NCBI GenBank assembly: GCA_964019415.1
Contig: OZ025878.1
Span: 6,968,035-7,032,034 of the forward strand
Reading direction: 5' to 3'
DNA from: Ianthella basta
Lineage: Eukaryota > Porifera > Demospongiae > Verongiida > Ianthellidae
Length of the DNA stretch: 64,000 nucleotides
This document shows, in pieces, positions 48,203 to 64,000 of this stretch. The translations under genes and the position numbers were made by a program. Positions within the stretch are counted from its first letter, which is position 1; every line of letters starts with the position of its first letter. Below the pieces are notes generated by a model, which was not told where the DNA came from, searched no databases, and was given only the letters and a program-made list of their open reading frames with translations.

Positions 48203-50154
48203 ACATTTCAGCAATGAGAAGAAGCACGTTCTTCACTTGTTAATGAGCAGTGTATATACATCTGTGAGTCTTGTATCTGTAATCGTGTACATGTGCAATG
48301 TTACTCTCAATAATTCTCACTTAACAATATTAGCTCTAATTTATAGTATGACAATGAAAGTTTTTTATAAGAATGTAATATTTTTGTAAAAACACCTTAT
48401 TTTAATCGAAGCTGAAAGGTGTGTGTATGGCTGCTCCTTTCTGGATTTTAACAGGTGCACGTGCATATGCATGCATTATGCATGTGTGAATGGCTACGGT
48501 CAATTGCAAACGTGACACAAGACATTTAATCCCTGATAAGAGTATATATGGCCACCTTAGCTTGTGTCTCCGTGCATGGGTTTATATGCTGCTTCTCAGG
48601 ATCATACACATTAATACGAGCAAATGTTTGCCAAAATATCGCTAACATAACAGCATAAACAACGCTTTTATCTTCTACATCACATTATCCACTGTTATGC
48701 CACATTGATACGGAGTTTCCTATGGATTGTCCGACTTTCACGGAGAAAAAGGCTAAAAACCAACTTTCCCACAGTACAGCTCTAGACCGAATTCTGATTC
48801 CCAATCTGCGGCCATTTAAACTAAGCTGCCATTGCGAAACAGCCGTGTGCCCAACATAATGCTCTACACGATGAAGTAAACCGCGTTTGGATCGGTTGTA
48901 ACGCTTCAGACTAGATAGCTCTGCAACACCTTTAGCACGCACGGTGGTATGCCAGAGTAGGTGCCATTCGAACATTTCGTACTCACTACCTAACCCAACG
49001 CTAAGAGCAACCTTTACAACGCAGAGTCCAGTAACTTTCGAGCTTTGAAAGTGGAACGATCGCCCACAAGAGGCCGAAGTCTGCTATACTTCCCTCGCCG
49101 TTGATTTGGAAGGCCAAATAGTTGTGGTTTCACACCTCATTTCACACCTGTCACCTTCCGTTCCGTACGTATAAACAACCCTGCTGCCAACAGTCAGCAA
49201 TTACAATTCAGACCATTAACACTTAGAGTTTGACACAAATCGCCGAATTTTCATTCTTTCATAACTTGTGACAGCGTGAAAGTACAGACTTGGAACTTTC
49301 AGTTAAGATTTCTGATGATGAAGATAACTCAACCACTAAAAATGAAGGGCAACTGATTTGGTCACTTTAGCCGTACCTTAAATTCCGTGAATTCAAAATT
49401 TCTAATGTTAATTGCATAATCATTGGTGCATTAGGCAAACCATACGGTAGAGACCTGAAGTACATATGGCATGTTATTGTGCAACTATCCAGGCATCCAC
49501 TAAGAGACTATGGGAGCTTATCTCATATTCACTGGTTAGACCCTATCCGGTTGTGTCTTGTTGACGCGTTGCCAAAGAGGTCTTTGGACTTAGCCTTCTT
49601 CCTTTGTGCCTATCTTTGGACGTGGCCTTCTTCTAATGGCCTAGCTGTGTTTACGCTTAAGAATTTCATCCTGCACCTAAATCCTACCTAAACGTATTAG
49701 GCGCTAAAAAACACTTTTTAGTAAATAACTTTGCATCTAAAGTTTGTAGCAAGGTGAATGAGTGGCAAATATTAGAAGATGTACTAAAGATGTTTCCTTG
49801 AAAGTTTTGGATCTTAACTAAAACTCCCTCTAGAAATAATACCTAAAAACATAATTTCAATTAGGCATACTTTATTAATAGCATGTGTCACGTGACCTCA
49901 CCTCCTGCCGACGCATGTAAAAATTTGGTCAAACTTGACCCAGTAATGTGTATCACAAGTTGTTGCTAATCATCACAGAGGCCCATTACCTCTCTTTCCT
50001 TAAAACATAAATAATTATATAGAACCTTTAGGATTGTGTCGTCATCGCGTGATATTGCATCATAAGGTCGAGCGGATATTGCTCTATTGTTACCAGACCC
50101 ACTTTCGGTCGGGTACGAGACTAGACCATAAATGGCAATATTTCATCCCTGAAA
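48203..50154. other. Intergenic region between F and E
   Basis: After a 3' flank that resembles 44932-45250 (shared short blocks up to about 48610), the stretch 48610-50100 shows no splice-bounded reading frame or repeat that I recognise. The ORF at 49479-49691 has no supporting features. Confidence 0.4.
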
Positions 50155-50743
50155 ATGGCGTCAGGAGGTAAGCGGATTACGCTGGGATATACTGATGCGA
50201 ATCCTATTAAAATGTGTAACTCTACAACGCCTATAGATGGTGTACGCATGTGCGTTGCATGCACACATATTTACAGCAGTTTCTATAGCGTATTATGTTA
50301 AATTATGATGGCATATTAATTTTATACAGGCGGTGCCATATCACGAGCCCTATCACTGCCCTACTCTGAACCGTTTACAAGCTCCCCTACACAGTGCCGC
50401 CCGTTCGCTACCTCCCGCCTCGTTGCGCCTGCCCCTATGAGCAAGTGGAAGAAGGACGCCCTGATTTCTTTGGAGCGAGATCTTAAGATCAATGTCAACC
50501 CTGATGAATTGATTGACCTTTTAGAGCGGCCAGCCGGTGGGTTCATGACAGAGGGCGAGAAGATGTCAGTGCGTGACCAGCCGAACCGAAAGGATAAGGT
50601 GGAGCGCATCATCACCCTCTTGAGAGGAAAGGGAGATCAGGATTTCGAAATCTTCATCATATTGTTGAGGGAGAGTGGCAATGAGGTGTGGGCAGGGCAG
50701 CTGGAGGAGAAGGCAGAGCATATCAGGAGGGTGACACAAACGG
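50155..50743 (+). CDS. Orphan CARD exons (gene E start)
   Basis: Exon 1 50155-50167 (ATGGCGTCAGGAG, GT donor) and exon 2 50330-50743, both phase 1. The CARD is intact: [16 protein letters not shown] at its start, GGFMTEGEKMSVRD in the middle, and [20 protein letters not shown] at its end. No Rab exons follow before the next gene; the next phase-1 acceptors are small candidate exons at 51585-52060 and the large Roc exon at 53541. Splicing exon 2 to 53541 keeps the frame and would give a CARD-Roc-COR-Death protein of 1044 residues. Alternatively this is a CARD stranded by rearrangement. Confidence 0.75.
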
Positions 50744-50838
50744 GTGGGTGGAGCATCATTAGGCGTGAATGTGTGGAAGAATGCACACTGCAGTAGAATC
50801 AAATGTTAGTCCATTACCCAAACTTGTGTACAGAATGC

Positions 50839-50940
<102 letters not shown>

Positions 50941-51584
50941 ATGTGTGTAACTGTTTATTCTACAGTGTTGTGCATGGCAACATGCTCTGTGTCACTTGGT
51001 GGCAAAAGTTTGGAGCATATAGCATGAGCACCTCATTTATCAACCCCTGCAACTGCAGGTTTATAACTTTGCACACATGCACACAGGTAGCTTAGTTATG
51101 ATATCATCCTCACTATGGTAAAGACAATGCCCACATGTAGATGTGATCAATTACACCACACAAAAAGAGTAACGTGATTAGTATGCTTTTCAAAAGCCAA
51201 ATGAGACCATGCCTGGGGGAAGCACCAAGGCACGCATCTTCTGGTACTCGCCTTAATTTCTATCTCCATTGGTGCACTGCTTGTTCAATGACATCTAGCC
51301 TGAAATAAAATGTCTGCAGTCTTATAATAACCCTTGATTGTCTTCCATTCTTGGGAAAAGGTTTGTTTACAACTTCTCCCAGAGTGAATAGTGCTTTAGA
51401 GACTAGGGGAATTCCATTTTATGCAAACTTGCAAAAGTCATGAAATGAAGAAACAATGTATGCATAAGAGATTTATCCCTACGCTATGCAGAAATCTGTG
51501 TGAAACTATAGTGTATTATTATAGTAAGATGGCAGGCTTACCAAAGTATGACACTGTACAGGATTTTTCCTTGCTCCTGCATAG

Positions 51585-52060
51585 CCTTTGAAAGTGGTGG
51601 AAAAGATAGATCATACCTGGGAAATTCAACAGAAAGCCTTGAAATGTGAGTTTCATATAATTATGAGTTTATATGCCACATGGACTGCATTCAGGGGCAG
51701 GCTGGGATTCACACTGTACCCATCTTCAGTCTTCAAAGTTGTAAAACAACACACACAGCACAGTGCATGCATTATGATGGTTTTGTTTTATACCCCTTCT
51801 TTCAAATGCACCCAGTGATGGCTTATCTTTTGGAGACACAGATCGTATTGTGGCTGTTGATCGGTCAAGTGGTACTCAAGGTTAGTGCAAAGCAAGCCAG
51901 GGATTGGCAAAATATGTTCATATTGCCTTAATTCCACTACCTTTGTTGGGCCAAGCAGTATACTTGTAATGGCACTTGCTACCTACTGCAGTTCATCGCT
52001 CTGGAGTCACTGCACTTCAGTGGCTAGCAACTACAACAAAATGTTCCTCTTCTGATAAAC
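51585..52060 (+). CDS. Three possible short exons after the CARD of gene E
   Basis: Candidate exons 51585-51645, 51816-51880 and 51992 to about 52060 have AG/GT borders and chain in phase (1 to 2, 2 to 1, 1 in). The last starts (V)HRSGVTALQWLA, which resembles a WD40 strand but is too short to classify. They may be linker exons of gene E or the remains of another gene cut by the duplication edge at 52205. Confidence 0.3.
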
Positions 52061-53540
52061 CTGTTGTGTGTGTGTGTGTGTGTGTGCATGTGCGTGTGTG
52101 CGTGCGTGCGTGCATGTGTGTGTGTGATTTGCTGGGAAAGCAAATGAAGGCCACGACTCGATCAGCGTGTAGCAGGCTGCTACAAAAAGGCTTTGCCAAG
52201 CGAAATTATTCGCCAATTCAACCTCGTATTTCTTCTTCCAAGTTCGCACGCTGCACTCCTTGAGAGGACGGCCAGGGAACGCTTTAAAAAAGAATCGTAT
52301 GGTCACTGTTACACCGTGCTCTGCTGCCCTTTTCCCATGCAATACAAGCATTTTCCTTCAGGATAAAGTGCTTGTACACTCTGCGTTGTGAACTGCAAGC
52401 AGTATCCTCTTCGCCCGCATCAGTGCTAATGACCTTCTTTACCACTTCATGGCAGCTACGATGGTGGATGCCAGTACTACTGTTGACAGCGAACTGTCTG
52501 GCTGTGGTAGCACTGAACCAAGGTGCATGAAATAGTCGCACAGAGACACAGATCACAGTATTAAAAGGCTTGAAAACGTTTGGGCGGCAGCTGTAGCAGA
52601 CAATACTCGGTGATGAGATCATGAGCACGAGGCACTGCGCCTTCTGAGCATGAGCAGCTAGGCTAGATCTGCTGCAGTGTATAGTTGCAGGCAGCTATGC
52701 CATCATCTGTCTAAGTTTACCATCAAATGTATAAGTATAGAGTTAATACAAAATATTCATGGGGAATATTTTCGTGAATCGTAATCTATCCACGAAATTT
52801 TCGAAAATTTTCTCCCACGAAAATTTTGCTCTATACAGTATTTTCGGGCCACTGTCAACCGTTCCCACATTAAACCATCCAAATTGTCATAGCCTACTTG
52901 TCTGTGCTTGCTGTACTTTTCATCTGAACGACCGTTGCTCTTCCATCGCTTCTTGATGTCCTCTTTATCATTCACGATTCACTGAATTTGCATTTTGCCA
53001 ACTCCCAACTCTTTTGCAACTTTGCAGCAAGATTTGTTTTTCTCAACTGACTTACTGTCTTCTAGAGTCAAACCATTCTTTTGGACTTCTTCACCATCAT
53101 TGGCGTAGCTTGGCTAGATCTACACCGCAAATTTGTCATCTATTGTGACGTCACAGCTGTCGCTTGAAGTGATAATTATGTGACCACAGGTCAGGTATTA
53201 GGGGTTGTCTCTGGTGCAAGGGTACTTATTATGTGGCAGGCATCCGTGACTAGCAAAACCAGTCTTATACACAAGGTGATTGTTCACCAGAGGGGTCTCT
53301 CAAATAGGGGGATTACTGTATGTGCTCTCCTCACCCTGTACAACCAGTTGTAGCATCTCATCTCATCTTTCCTTAACGTTTTTTGGCCATGGCCAAGTAA
53401 CCTGCATTCACCATGAGGAGATTGCACAGCTTGATCCCCCCCCCCCCCCCCACACACACACGCACAATGTCTCATTTCATTAGTATTCGGAATTCTGAAA
53501 CAGTGCCAATATGACACATTCTACGTTCTACTTCTCTTAG

Positions 53541-56168
53541 AGAGGTGGCAAAAGGCATACAAGGAATCCCTTGATAAGCATGGATCGGTTTTGGTAGATG
53601 TCACACAGTGCATCTTTACTGGCTCTTCAGCAGTGGGGAAGTCCTCCCTGAAGCACCTACTGGTGCACAACACACCCAAGGCAGTCAAGACAAGCACTGC
53701 TGTGATGGACACACCAGAGGTGGTCACCATCTCATCTGAGCAGTACACAGTGAAGGAAGGCAACTCTGCATGGCAGCAAGTGGATGATGATGTCATGAGA
53801 CAATCCCTTCAAGCATGTGTCCGTGATAAGGCATACAACGAGGGTCAGTATCCAAAGCTGCTCAGGAGTGAGAAGAAGCGGTCACAGCAATCAAAGAAGG
53901 ATGCAAAATCTTCATACCCGCCCACCACTCGAACAAGAAATAAGGATGTTTTCCGTAAATTGTTCAAATGGTTCAGAAGCTCACGCCATACAACAGCTGG
54001 TCATCAACCAGTCGCTAACCAGTGTGATGAAAAGGAAAGCTCTGGTGATAGCGAGATCACCCTTTTACTTGATGCCGAGCACTCTACATTTATAGATAAT
54101 TTGGGAGCCCTGAAGCAAGGTATTGAGCTGAATGACGCCTCTTTCATCCACCTCCTTGACACGGGTGGTCAGCCATCTTTCCAGGATGCCCTCCCCCTAC
54201 TCCTGGATGCTCCCTGTACGTACATCCAGGTATTCAATGCAGCCTGTGACCTCGATCAGCCCGTCCCCATCACGTACCGCCCTGATGACCACACAGAGGA
54301 GGTCCTCCCACCCAGTGTAGAGACAGGATGGGAAATGATGCTACGCTCCTTCTCCAGCATGCAGACCATGGCCCATAAGTGCTCCAAAGAGCTGGCCTCG
54401 ATACAGCAAGAGGGAAGCCAGTTGCCGCAGTTGCACATTATTGTCGTAGGCACATTCAAGGATCAGCTGGTCAAGGAAGGCAGGCTCAAGGAGGCTACCC
54501 AAGATGTCAGGAGGCGCCTGAGAGAGTTGAAGGGAAAGCCATACTATCACATTATTCAGAGGGATCCAGCAGGGGAACTGTTTTATCTCATCGACAACAT
54601 GGCAGACAGGGGAAATGAGAAAGCTTATGTTAACAGTCTCCGTGAGCACCTCTCTACCACACGATCTTCTCTCATGTTTAAGGTCCCTGTAGTGTGGTAT
54701 ATCTGCAAACAAGTCACTCAAGGCATCTCGTTGAAATTCATCAGGTTCCAAGACCTGAAGACCTTCTGCCTGAAGCAAAAGTTCATTGATGCAGATGGTG
54801 CAGATGAACAGTTCCATTGCCTCCTGAAGCTGTTCTCCCTCCTTGGCTTCTTCTCATTCTTTGCCCTCAAAGATGTCCCAGATGAGGCCAATTACGTCTG
54901 CACTGACAAGGGGATGTTCCTGAAGGAAGTGTCAAAATTGTTGGCCATACAATTTCTAAAAGCTCCTATGTGCCATGCTGTGGAGGTCTTTAAGCAAGAC
55001 GGTATCATCTCCAACAATAAGGAGATCTTTGAAGAGCTAGGAATCAAACAGGAAGTAGACCGAAGTTGGCTCCTCGCAGCTCTGGAGCACATTGGGCTGG
55101 TGGCACGATATGCATCAGCCCCCGATCACTCCCCCTCCTACTTCATGCCAATAGCCCTCCCTCAAGGGAAGACAAAGCTGCCAGACTGCAGCACTATAGC
55201 CCCCCTCTGTGTCACCTTCACATTCCACTCCCCTGACAAACCCTTGGTCTACACAGACCTCCCCCGAGGGGTCTTTTGCCGACTGGCAGTTGAGCTTAGC
55301 AAAGGACCATGGATACCCATTCCAGAGAAAAGTGATCGTAACACAGTAAAATTCCTCTCCGAAGGAGAAGAGTTTGAGCTGTTTCTTGCAGAAGCACCAG
55401 GATTCATCAGCCTCACTCCTGTCCTGATGGAGAAGTTTAAGGAGGAGTCACTAGCAAAACTGCACAAGCTGTGTAGAAAATTATATGACACTCTTGACAA
55501 GAGCATCGTTCCTACGGCTGAGAATGTGTTAGGTGATCAGTTCAGGCAGATAGCCAAGCTTGTGTATGGGGTCAAATGTGACTGTAGTGTACAAGTGCCC
55601 CATCTTGCCACCCCATCAGCAAGTGGAAATTCCCTAGTCTGCCAAAGTACACAGGAACACCTGAATCGCAGAATTCTAAGCCAGGAGCAAATTTGGTTCA
55701 CTCCAGTGGAAAGTGCTGAGGTGAGTGACTGTCCAAAGGCATATGACTTGTCTTTATTACATAACTCACATATTGATTGAACTATATGACTGTAGCTATT
55801 GTTATGTACATACTGTATCCATTGTACTGAAACATGTCACTGTAGACAACTAACTAGTACAGTGAATCTTCATTTGTATTTGTTCACATGCTGTACCATG
55901 TCCCTCTCTGTCCACTGCAGCTTGTGAAGGTAGATGGTTCTAACATGTGGGTCATGAAGGAGACTGCCGGTCCTTCCAGAGACCCACCTCCAACAGGTCA
56001 CATGAGGCAGAAAGTACATGCTCAGCAGTCCACAGCACGCTATGAAGACAGACCTACAAAAGAGCAGGATGCCACATCACTGAGAATAGCTGGTACGTAC
56101 TGTGTGCTCACAATGGTGTAATGGGGGTCCATGTCACCACAAACAACTGGTGTGACATGTGATTGTGT

Positions 56169-56239
<71 letters not shown>

Positions 56240-56821
56240 CTTCATGTGCAAGTGTGAACACAGTGGGTGCCACTTGGGTACCTGTCTGGTGTTAAGAGAG
56301 GCATGTTTGCTGGTTACGCTCTCACCTCCCTCTATGTGGTCATGGCATTACGTAGGCTTCTACATGTCTTGTCAATTCCATTCCTCCCTGCAGATTCACC
56401 ACAGAGTGAGACAGTGAGTGGCAATGTCAGTGACCCCATCTTGTCACAGAAAGTATATGGTGAGTTCGTTGTTACTTATGTCACTTTTTAGGAATGTGAG
56501 TGCGAAGAGTATTGTTCTAATTTCTTTGCAGATCGACCACGCTATGCCATGCTCTTCAGAAAGTATGTGAGCAGAACAGCTGCAAACAATTGGAGAGCAG
56601 TTCTCGAAGGAGTGGGGCTTGACAGCGCCGCAATAGAAGCTTGCTCAGAAAATCATCCCAGAAATGTGGAAGAAGCCGTCCAAGCTGGCCTGTTCAAATG
56701 GAGGGACAGTGATGATGTCCAACCTGCCACCTGGAGAAAACTGGTAGAGGCTATGGAGTATGCAAACATTGCTTCACAGTACATTCAAGGACTCAAGAAT
56801 GAGCTTGGCGTGATGCACTAA
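53541..56821 (+). CDS. Roc-COR-like GTPase with C-terminal Death domain, copy B (intact)
   Basis: Exons 53541-55720 (phase 1 in), 55921-56092, 56394-56459 and 56532-56821 form one open frame of about 903 codons, ending GVMH and TAA. The first exon has a P-loop (GSSAVGKSSLKH, about 25 residues in), the switch-II-like HLLDTGGQPSF, and VVGTFKD in place of a classical NKxD. A long region after it resembles the COR part of ROCO proteins (VVWYICKQV, LLKLFSLLGFFSFF). The last exon encodes a Death domain: NNWRAVLEGVGLD, NHPRNVEEAVQAGLFKW, ATWRKLVEAMEYANI. The layout recalls the C-terminal half of DAPK1 (Roc-COR-Death) without kinase and ankyrins. The N-terminus is missing here; the upstream CARD (50155) fits by phase. 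Confidence 0.82.
56169..56237. repeat. (TG)n microsatellite
   Basis: Pure TG run in the intron after the second identified exon of Roc-COR-Death B. Confidence 0.95.
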
Positions 56822-57071
56822 AGGTATTATACAATAACGATATCATTAGTGGTATAGTGACTGTACATCATATTTGTAGGCTGTAGTTTGAGGCCATGGA
56901 TACGTTATGCTCCACCAAAAATGCATATACAAACTCATGTCCACTGCATGGCACTCAGTCTGTGATTGTTTTGCTTCCTCCTCCTCCTCCTGCAGGAACA
57001 GCTCACTCCTCTCACCAATGATCTGGCTAAAGATATGAATGACTTTCTGCCAACTTTCTACTGTATGTAGT

Positions 57072-57317
<246 letters not shown>

Positions 57318-58332
57318 TGTACGAGTGTGTGTACGTGTGTGTTTATGTTTGTGTTTGTGTGTATGTGTGCATGTTTGTAATTGAATATTATAGTGTCTGT
57401 CATTATTCATCTGTATCGCACCCAGCCCATCTTGTATTGTACTTACTTCTAATTGTGTTTTGTTTGTTCAAATATTTTGAATACTGCAGTCAGAACTTTA
57501 CATAATTAGATTCAGTATGTAAATTTCATAATTTATTGCCATGTAACATACTTTGCTTTCGTGATATCGTATTAATTTTGTCTTTATTTTAATTGTACAT
57601 TTAATCCTATTTGTATTCACCATGGCATGCAGAAACATTTTCGCAGTACTTAATCATAATTATACGAGTGTTTGCACCTCAAGAGGCCTGGGATATATAT
57701 ATTACATGTACATTTGAAAATTGAAGCTGCAGCTGACGAATCATTGCATGAAGCTTAAAATTAAGATACAATAAGTCTGTCCAGAATTAGCTAGCAGGGA
57801 ACGAAGTCACCTAGGCCTGTACAAGGCAGCCCACACCCAGCCCCATGCACCACAGTGGACTTGACGACCTCCACCATCACCTGCCCCTCACTGTCTCCAG
57901 TGTGAGGCATGGTTGGGAGGGAAGGGGTCCACGGACTAGGGCAAGAGTCACCTCCAACCCTAGGAAGAAGATGCAAAGCAAGCAATGAACAATGAACACT
58001 ATATCTGCTGAAATTCCTCAACGGGGGGCAAAACTTCCATGAATTAAGGGAGGCGACACAAAGGGCAAGGAGGAGGGGACAATACTACATATGTTAGCAT
58101 ACTACTTGCCAAATTTCCAAGGGGGGGGGGGGGGGAGAGATTGTGGCAAGAGGAGCGGGTGCCTCCCCTCCCCCAAAAGCACCCCTGCCTATGCACCATA
58201 CTATACTGAGCCACATGCACTAACATAGTTCTTACTGTGCATGTATGTGTCAAGATGTGCATACAGCCGGCTCAACACTGCCCATGCCCCTCCCTTCCCT
58301 TCTCATATACCCTCCCTTCCTCCCCCTCATAG

Positions 58333-58445
58333 ACATCTTTCGATCACAGAGACCCAACTCTGTCTCTATGCAGCGAAACGAACACAGCACAGTTGTAGGT
58401 CAGCCACCACCATCGTGGTGGGAAAGACACTGCTCCTGCAACTAG
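58333..58445 (+). pseudogene. Orphan CARD-Rab last exon, second copy
   Basis: Duplicate of 44819-44931 within the large duplication: (D)IFRSQRPNSV to SWWERHCSCN and TAG, with intact acceptor and CxC motif, but no GTPase exons upstream. Confidence 0.6.
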
Positions 58446-58825
58446 ACATTTCAGCATGTTGATCTGTCAGCATTGAGAAGAAGCACATTACTTCACTTGT
58501 CAATGAACAATGTATATACGTCTATGAGTCTTGTATCAGTTGTGCACTCGTGTTACTGTGCATAATTATCACTAACAATATTTCTAATTTATATTTTGAC
58601 AATAATTTTTTTATAAGAATGACAATTGTGATATTTTTGTAAAAATACACTATTTTAATTTGGCAATGCTCTAATTGGAGTGGGTATGAATGAGCCCCAC
58701 ACTTATCAGTGAGTGAATAGAAACTGAAAGGTGTGGACTCGTGGAAAGGAGCCTGACTCGTTTGCTCAATCCCTATTAGAAACGCTGAAATGCTGTAGAG
58801 ATTCATAGTTGTGTTGAGAAGGCAT

Positions 58826-58985
58826 TGGTACCAATTCTTGAGCAGGGCACAACTGTTACTGATATTAAAATCAAATGCAGGATGTTTCGACCAGACGTCT
58901 TTCCCTGTACATGCACCTCTGGGTCAAAACATCCTGCATTTGATTTATCATTAACAGTTGTGTCCTGCTCAAGAATTTGGTACCA
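58826..58985. mobile_element. Palindromic (foldback/MITE-like) element, second copy
   Basis: Counterpart of 2141-2305: ends TGGTACCAA(A)TTCTTGAGCAGG and complement. The minus strand contains GGTCGAAACATCC after a short GAC/GTC stem, a weakened echo of the hammerhead-like core at 47457-47486. Confidence 0.5.
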
Positions 58986-59435
58986 GTATATACAGTATCC
59001 GCTTATGACTGTGACTGTATAGTTGATACCACATGCCAGTAAGCGGAGAGCAGTTAGCTGTAGGCCCCACCCATAATACATGTCTTGGTCTGACCACAGG
59101 AATGGCTAGCTCGCAAGACTGTAATTCTAACACTAGTATTTATGACGTCATGGTGGACCATGCAGGCGTACGTGGATTACGTACTGCCGGCACACACCGC
59201 TGCCAAAATAGTGAGAGGCGACAGAATTAAGCCCTATAATCGAATTTGATCTCTTCCTCAGTTGCCCTAAGTTTCCGTAGGCAATTTATCTGCACGAACT
59301 GCACACCGACTGTTAACTGTAAGCTTATAGCCGTCATCCTACAACACACTTATAGGGTTAGGGTCCTGATTGGCAACGAAGTTGAGCAATGGCATTCACA
59401 CACCACGCTCACATTTCAGGCGAAAATATAGGAAC

Positions 59436-63145
<3,710 letters not shown>

Positions 63146-64000
63146 TGGTTTGCATATCTATCAGCAACAAGGACAAATATTCTTTCACTTGACCTGTGCT
63201 TTGGAACTGGGTGTCAAATCTTTCACAAATGTACATAATATCACTGATAAAAACAATCTGTACAATTTAATCAATGATCATGAGATTCTAAATAAGAACA
63301 TAATTTTAAAGAGGATCTTATCCTGATTTGGTGGAATATGTACATATGTGGGAGCATCAACTAAAAATGGGAGCTTAATTATGCTCAGGTGAGCACCATA
63401 TCTGCATGGATGGCTTTGGACACGTCATGCTTAATTGACACTGGTCCAGGTCAAAGTGTGATGATAAGTCACTGATTGAGCTATCACCAACATTACTTTA
63501 GCGTGGAATACTACCATGCATATGCTGTTTGAAACCATCCAGACATGGTGCTCACCTAAGCGTACTTAATATAGATATTTTTTGAAATGAGTAACCTGAT
63601 TTTTTACTGTGGCGTGGAAGATGATCTAAGGTGTACATGCTAGTAATGATTATTAGTGCAAGACTTCATTTTCATGGATGTCAGTCAATTAATTAACAAA
63701 GTCACAAAAATTAGTCTAAGGGTAAGCATGATATTAAGCTTGCACCACCTGCATGGGTATGGGTATGCGCGCACCAGCACATGTACATACAGCTTCCCCT
63801 TTGATTTTCAGTTTGCACTACGGCCACCTTGTCACTTACCCTTGACACCATGCATACGACAGACAGTGTACCATTGCCAGCATTGATGGTGTCAATAGTG
63901 AACCTGGCACATTTGTTAATCTCGATCACATTTGTCAACCTCATTCTCCAAATTTTCTGCTTGAATAGATTGCCAGGAGTGTGCTCACCATACCAGAGTG

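Overview
This is eukaryotic, and most likely early-branching animal, DNA. Genes are split into short exons by compact GT-AG introns, (TG)n microsatellites and TIR elements are frequent, and the protein content is metazoan death-fold signalling (CARD, Death domain) combined with small GTPases. A demosponge is my best guess from gene style alone; the sequence does not name the species.

The main content is a plus-strand array of genes fusing an N-terminal CARD to a C-terminal Rab-type GTPase. The shared plan is a 13-nt first coding exon with an ATGGC start; a CARD exon; zero to several short linker exons; a short basic/acidic exon; a P-loop exon; a 34-nt AGQE exon; a long exon with YYR, NKxD and ETSAK; and a last exon usually carrying a CxC prenylation motif. 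Almost all introns before the switch-II exon are phase 1. Members: A1 (2748-9460, broken), B (9839-16221, frameshift), C (17133-20578, fully open, 359 aa), D (22690-29275, open, no prenylation motif), D2 (32284-34591, GTPase without CARD), F (46296-48202, pseudogene), E (50155-50743, CARD exons only) and A2 (59436-63145, frameshift).

Two nearly identical genes for a Roc-COR-like protein with a C-terminal Death domain lie inside the array (39003-43328 and 53541-56821). The first has a 1043-bp TIR element in its Death-domain exon; the second is intact. The second lies downstream of the orphan CARD of E, and the phases would allow a CARD-Roc-COR-Death product.

The window is built from layered segmental duplications: 2.12-8.29 kb pairs with 58.81-64.0 kb; 25.42-37.08 kb is a tandem run of two full units and one partial; 37.67-45.20 kb pairs with 52.21-58.73 kb; 0.07-1.09 kb pairs with 45.45-46.08 kb. 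Comparing copies exposes insertions precisely: a LINE fragment (about 1.15-2.12 kb), a 596-bp TIR element with CCGG target duplication (3013-3608) and the 1043-bp element (42053-43095). A palindromic element near 47.4 kb carries a hammerhead-ribozyme-like core.

Inference: the locus is a fast-evolving multigene cluster in which death-fold adaptor domains are shuffled onto different GTPase engines, plausibly for innate immune or cell-death signalling on membranes. Function is not shown by sequence. Single-base lesions in several members and the near-identity of the 7-kb copies could partly be assembly or haplotype artefacts.
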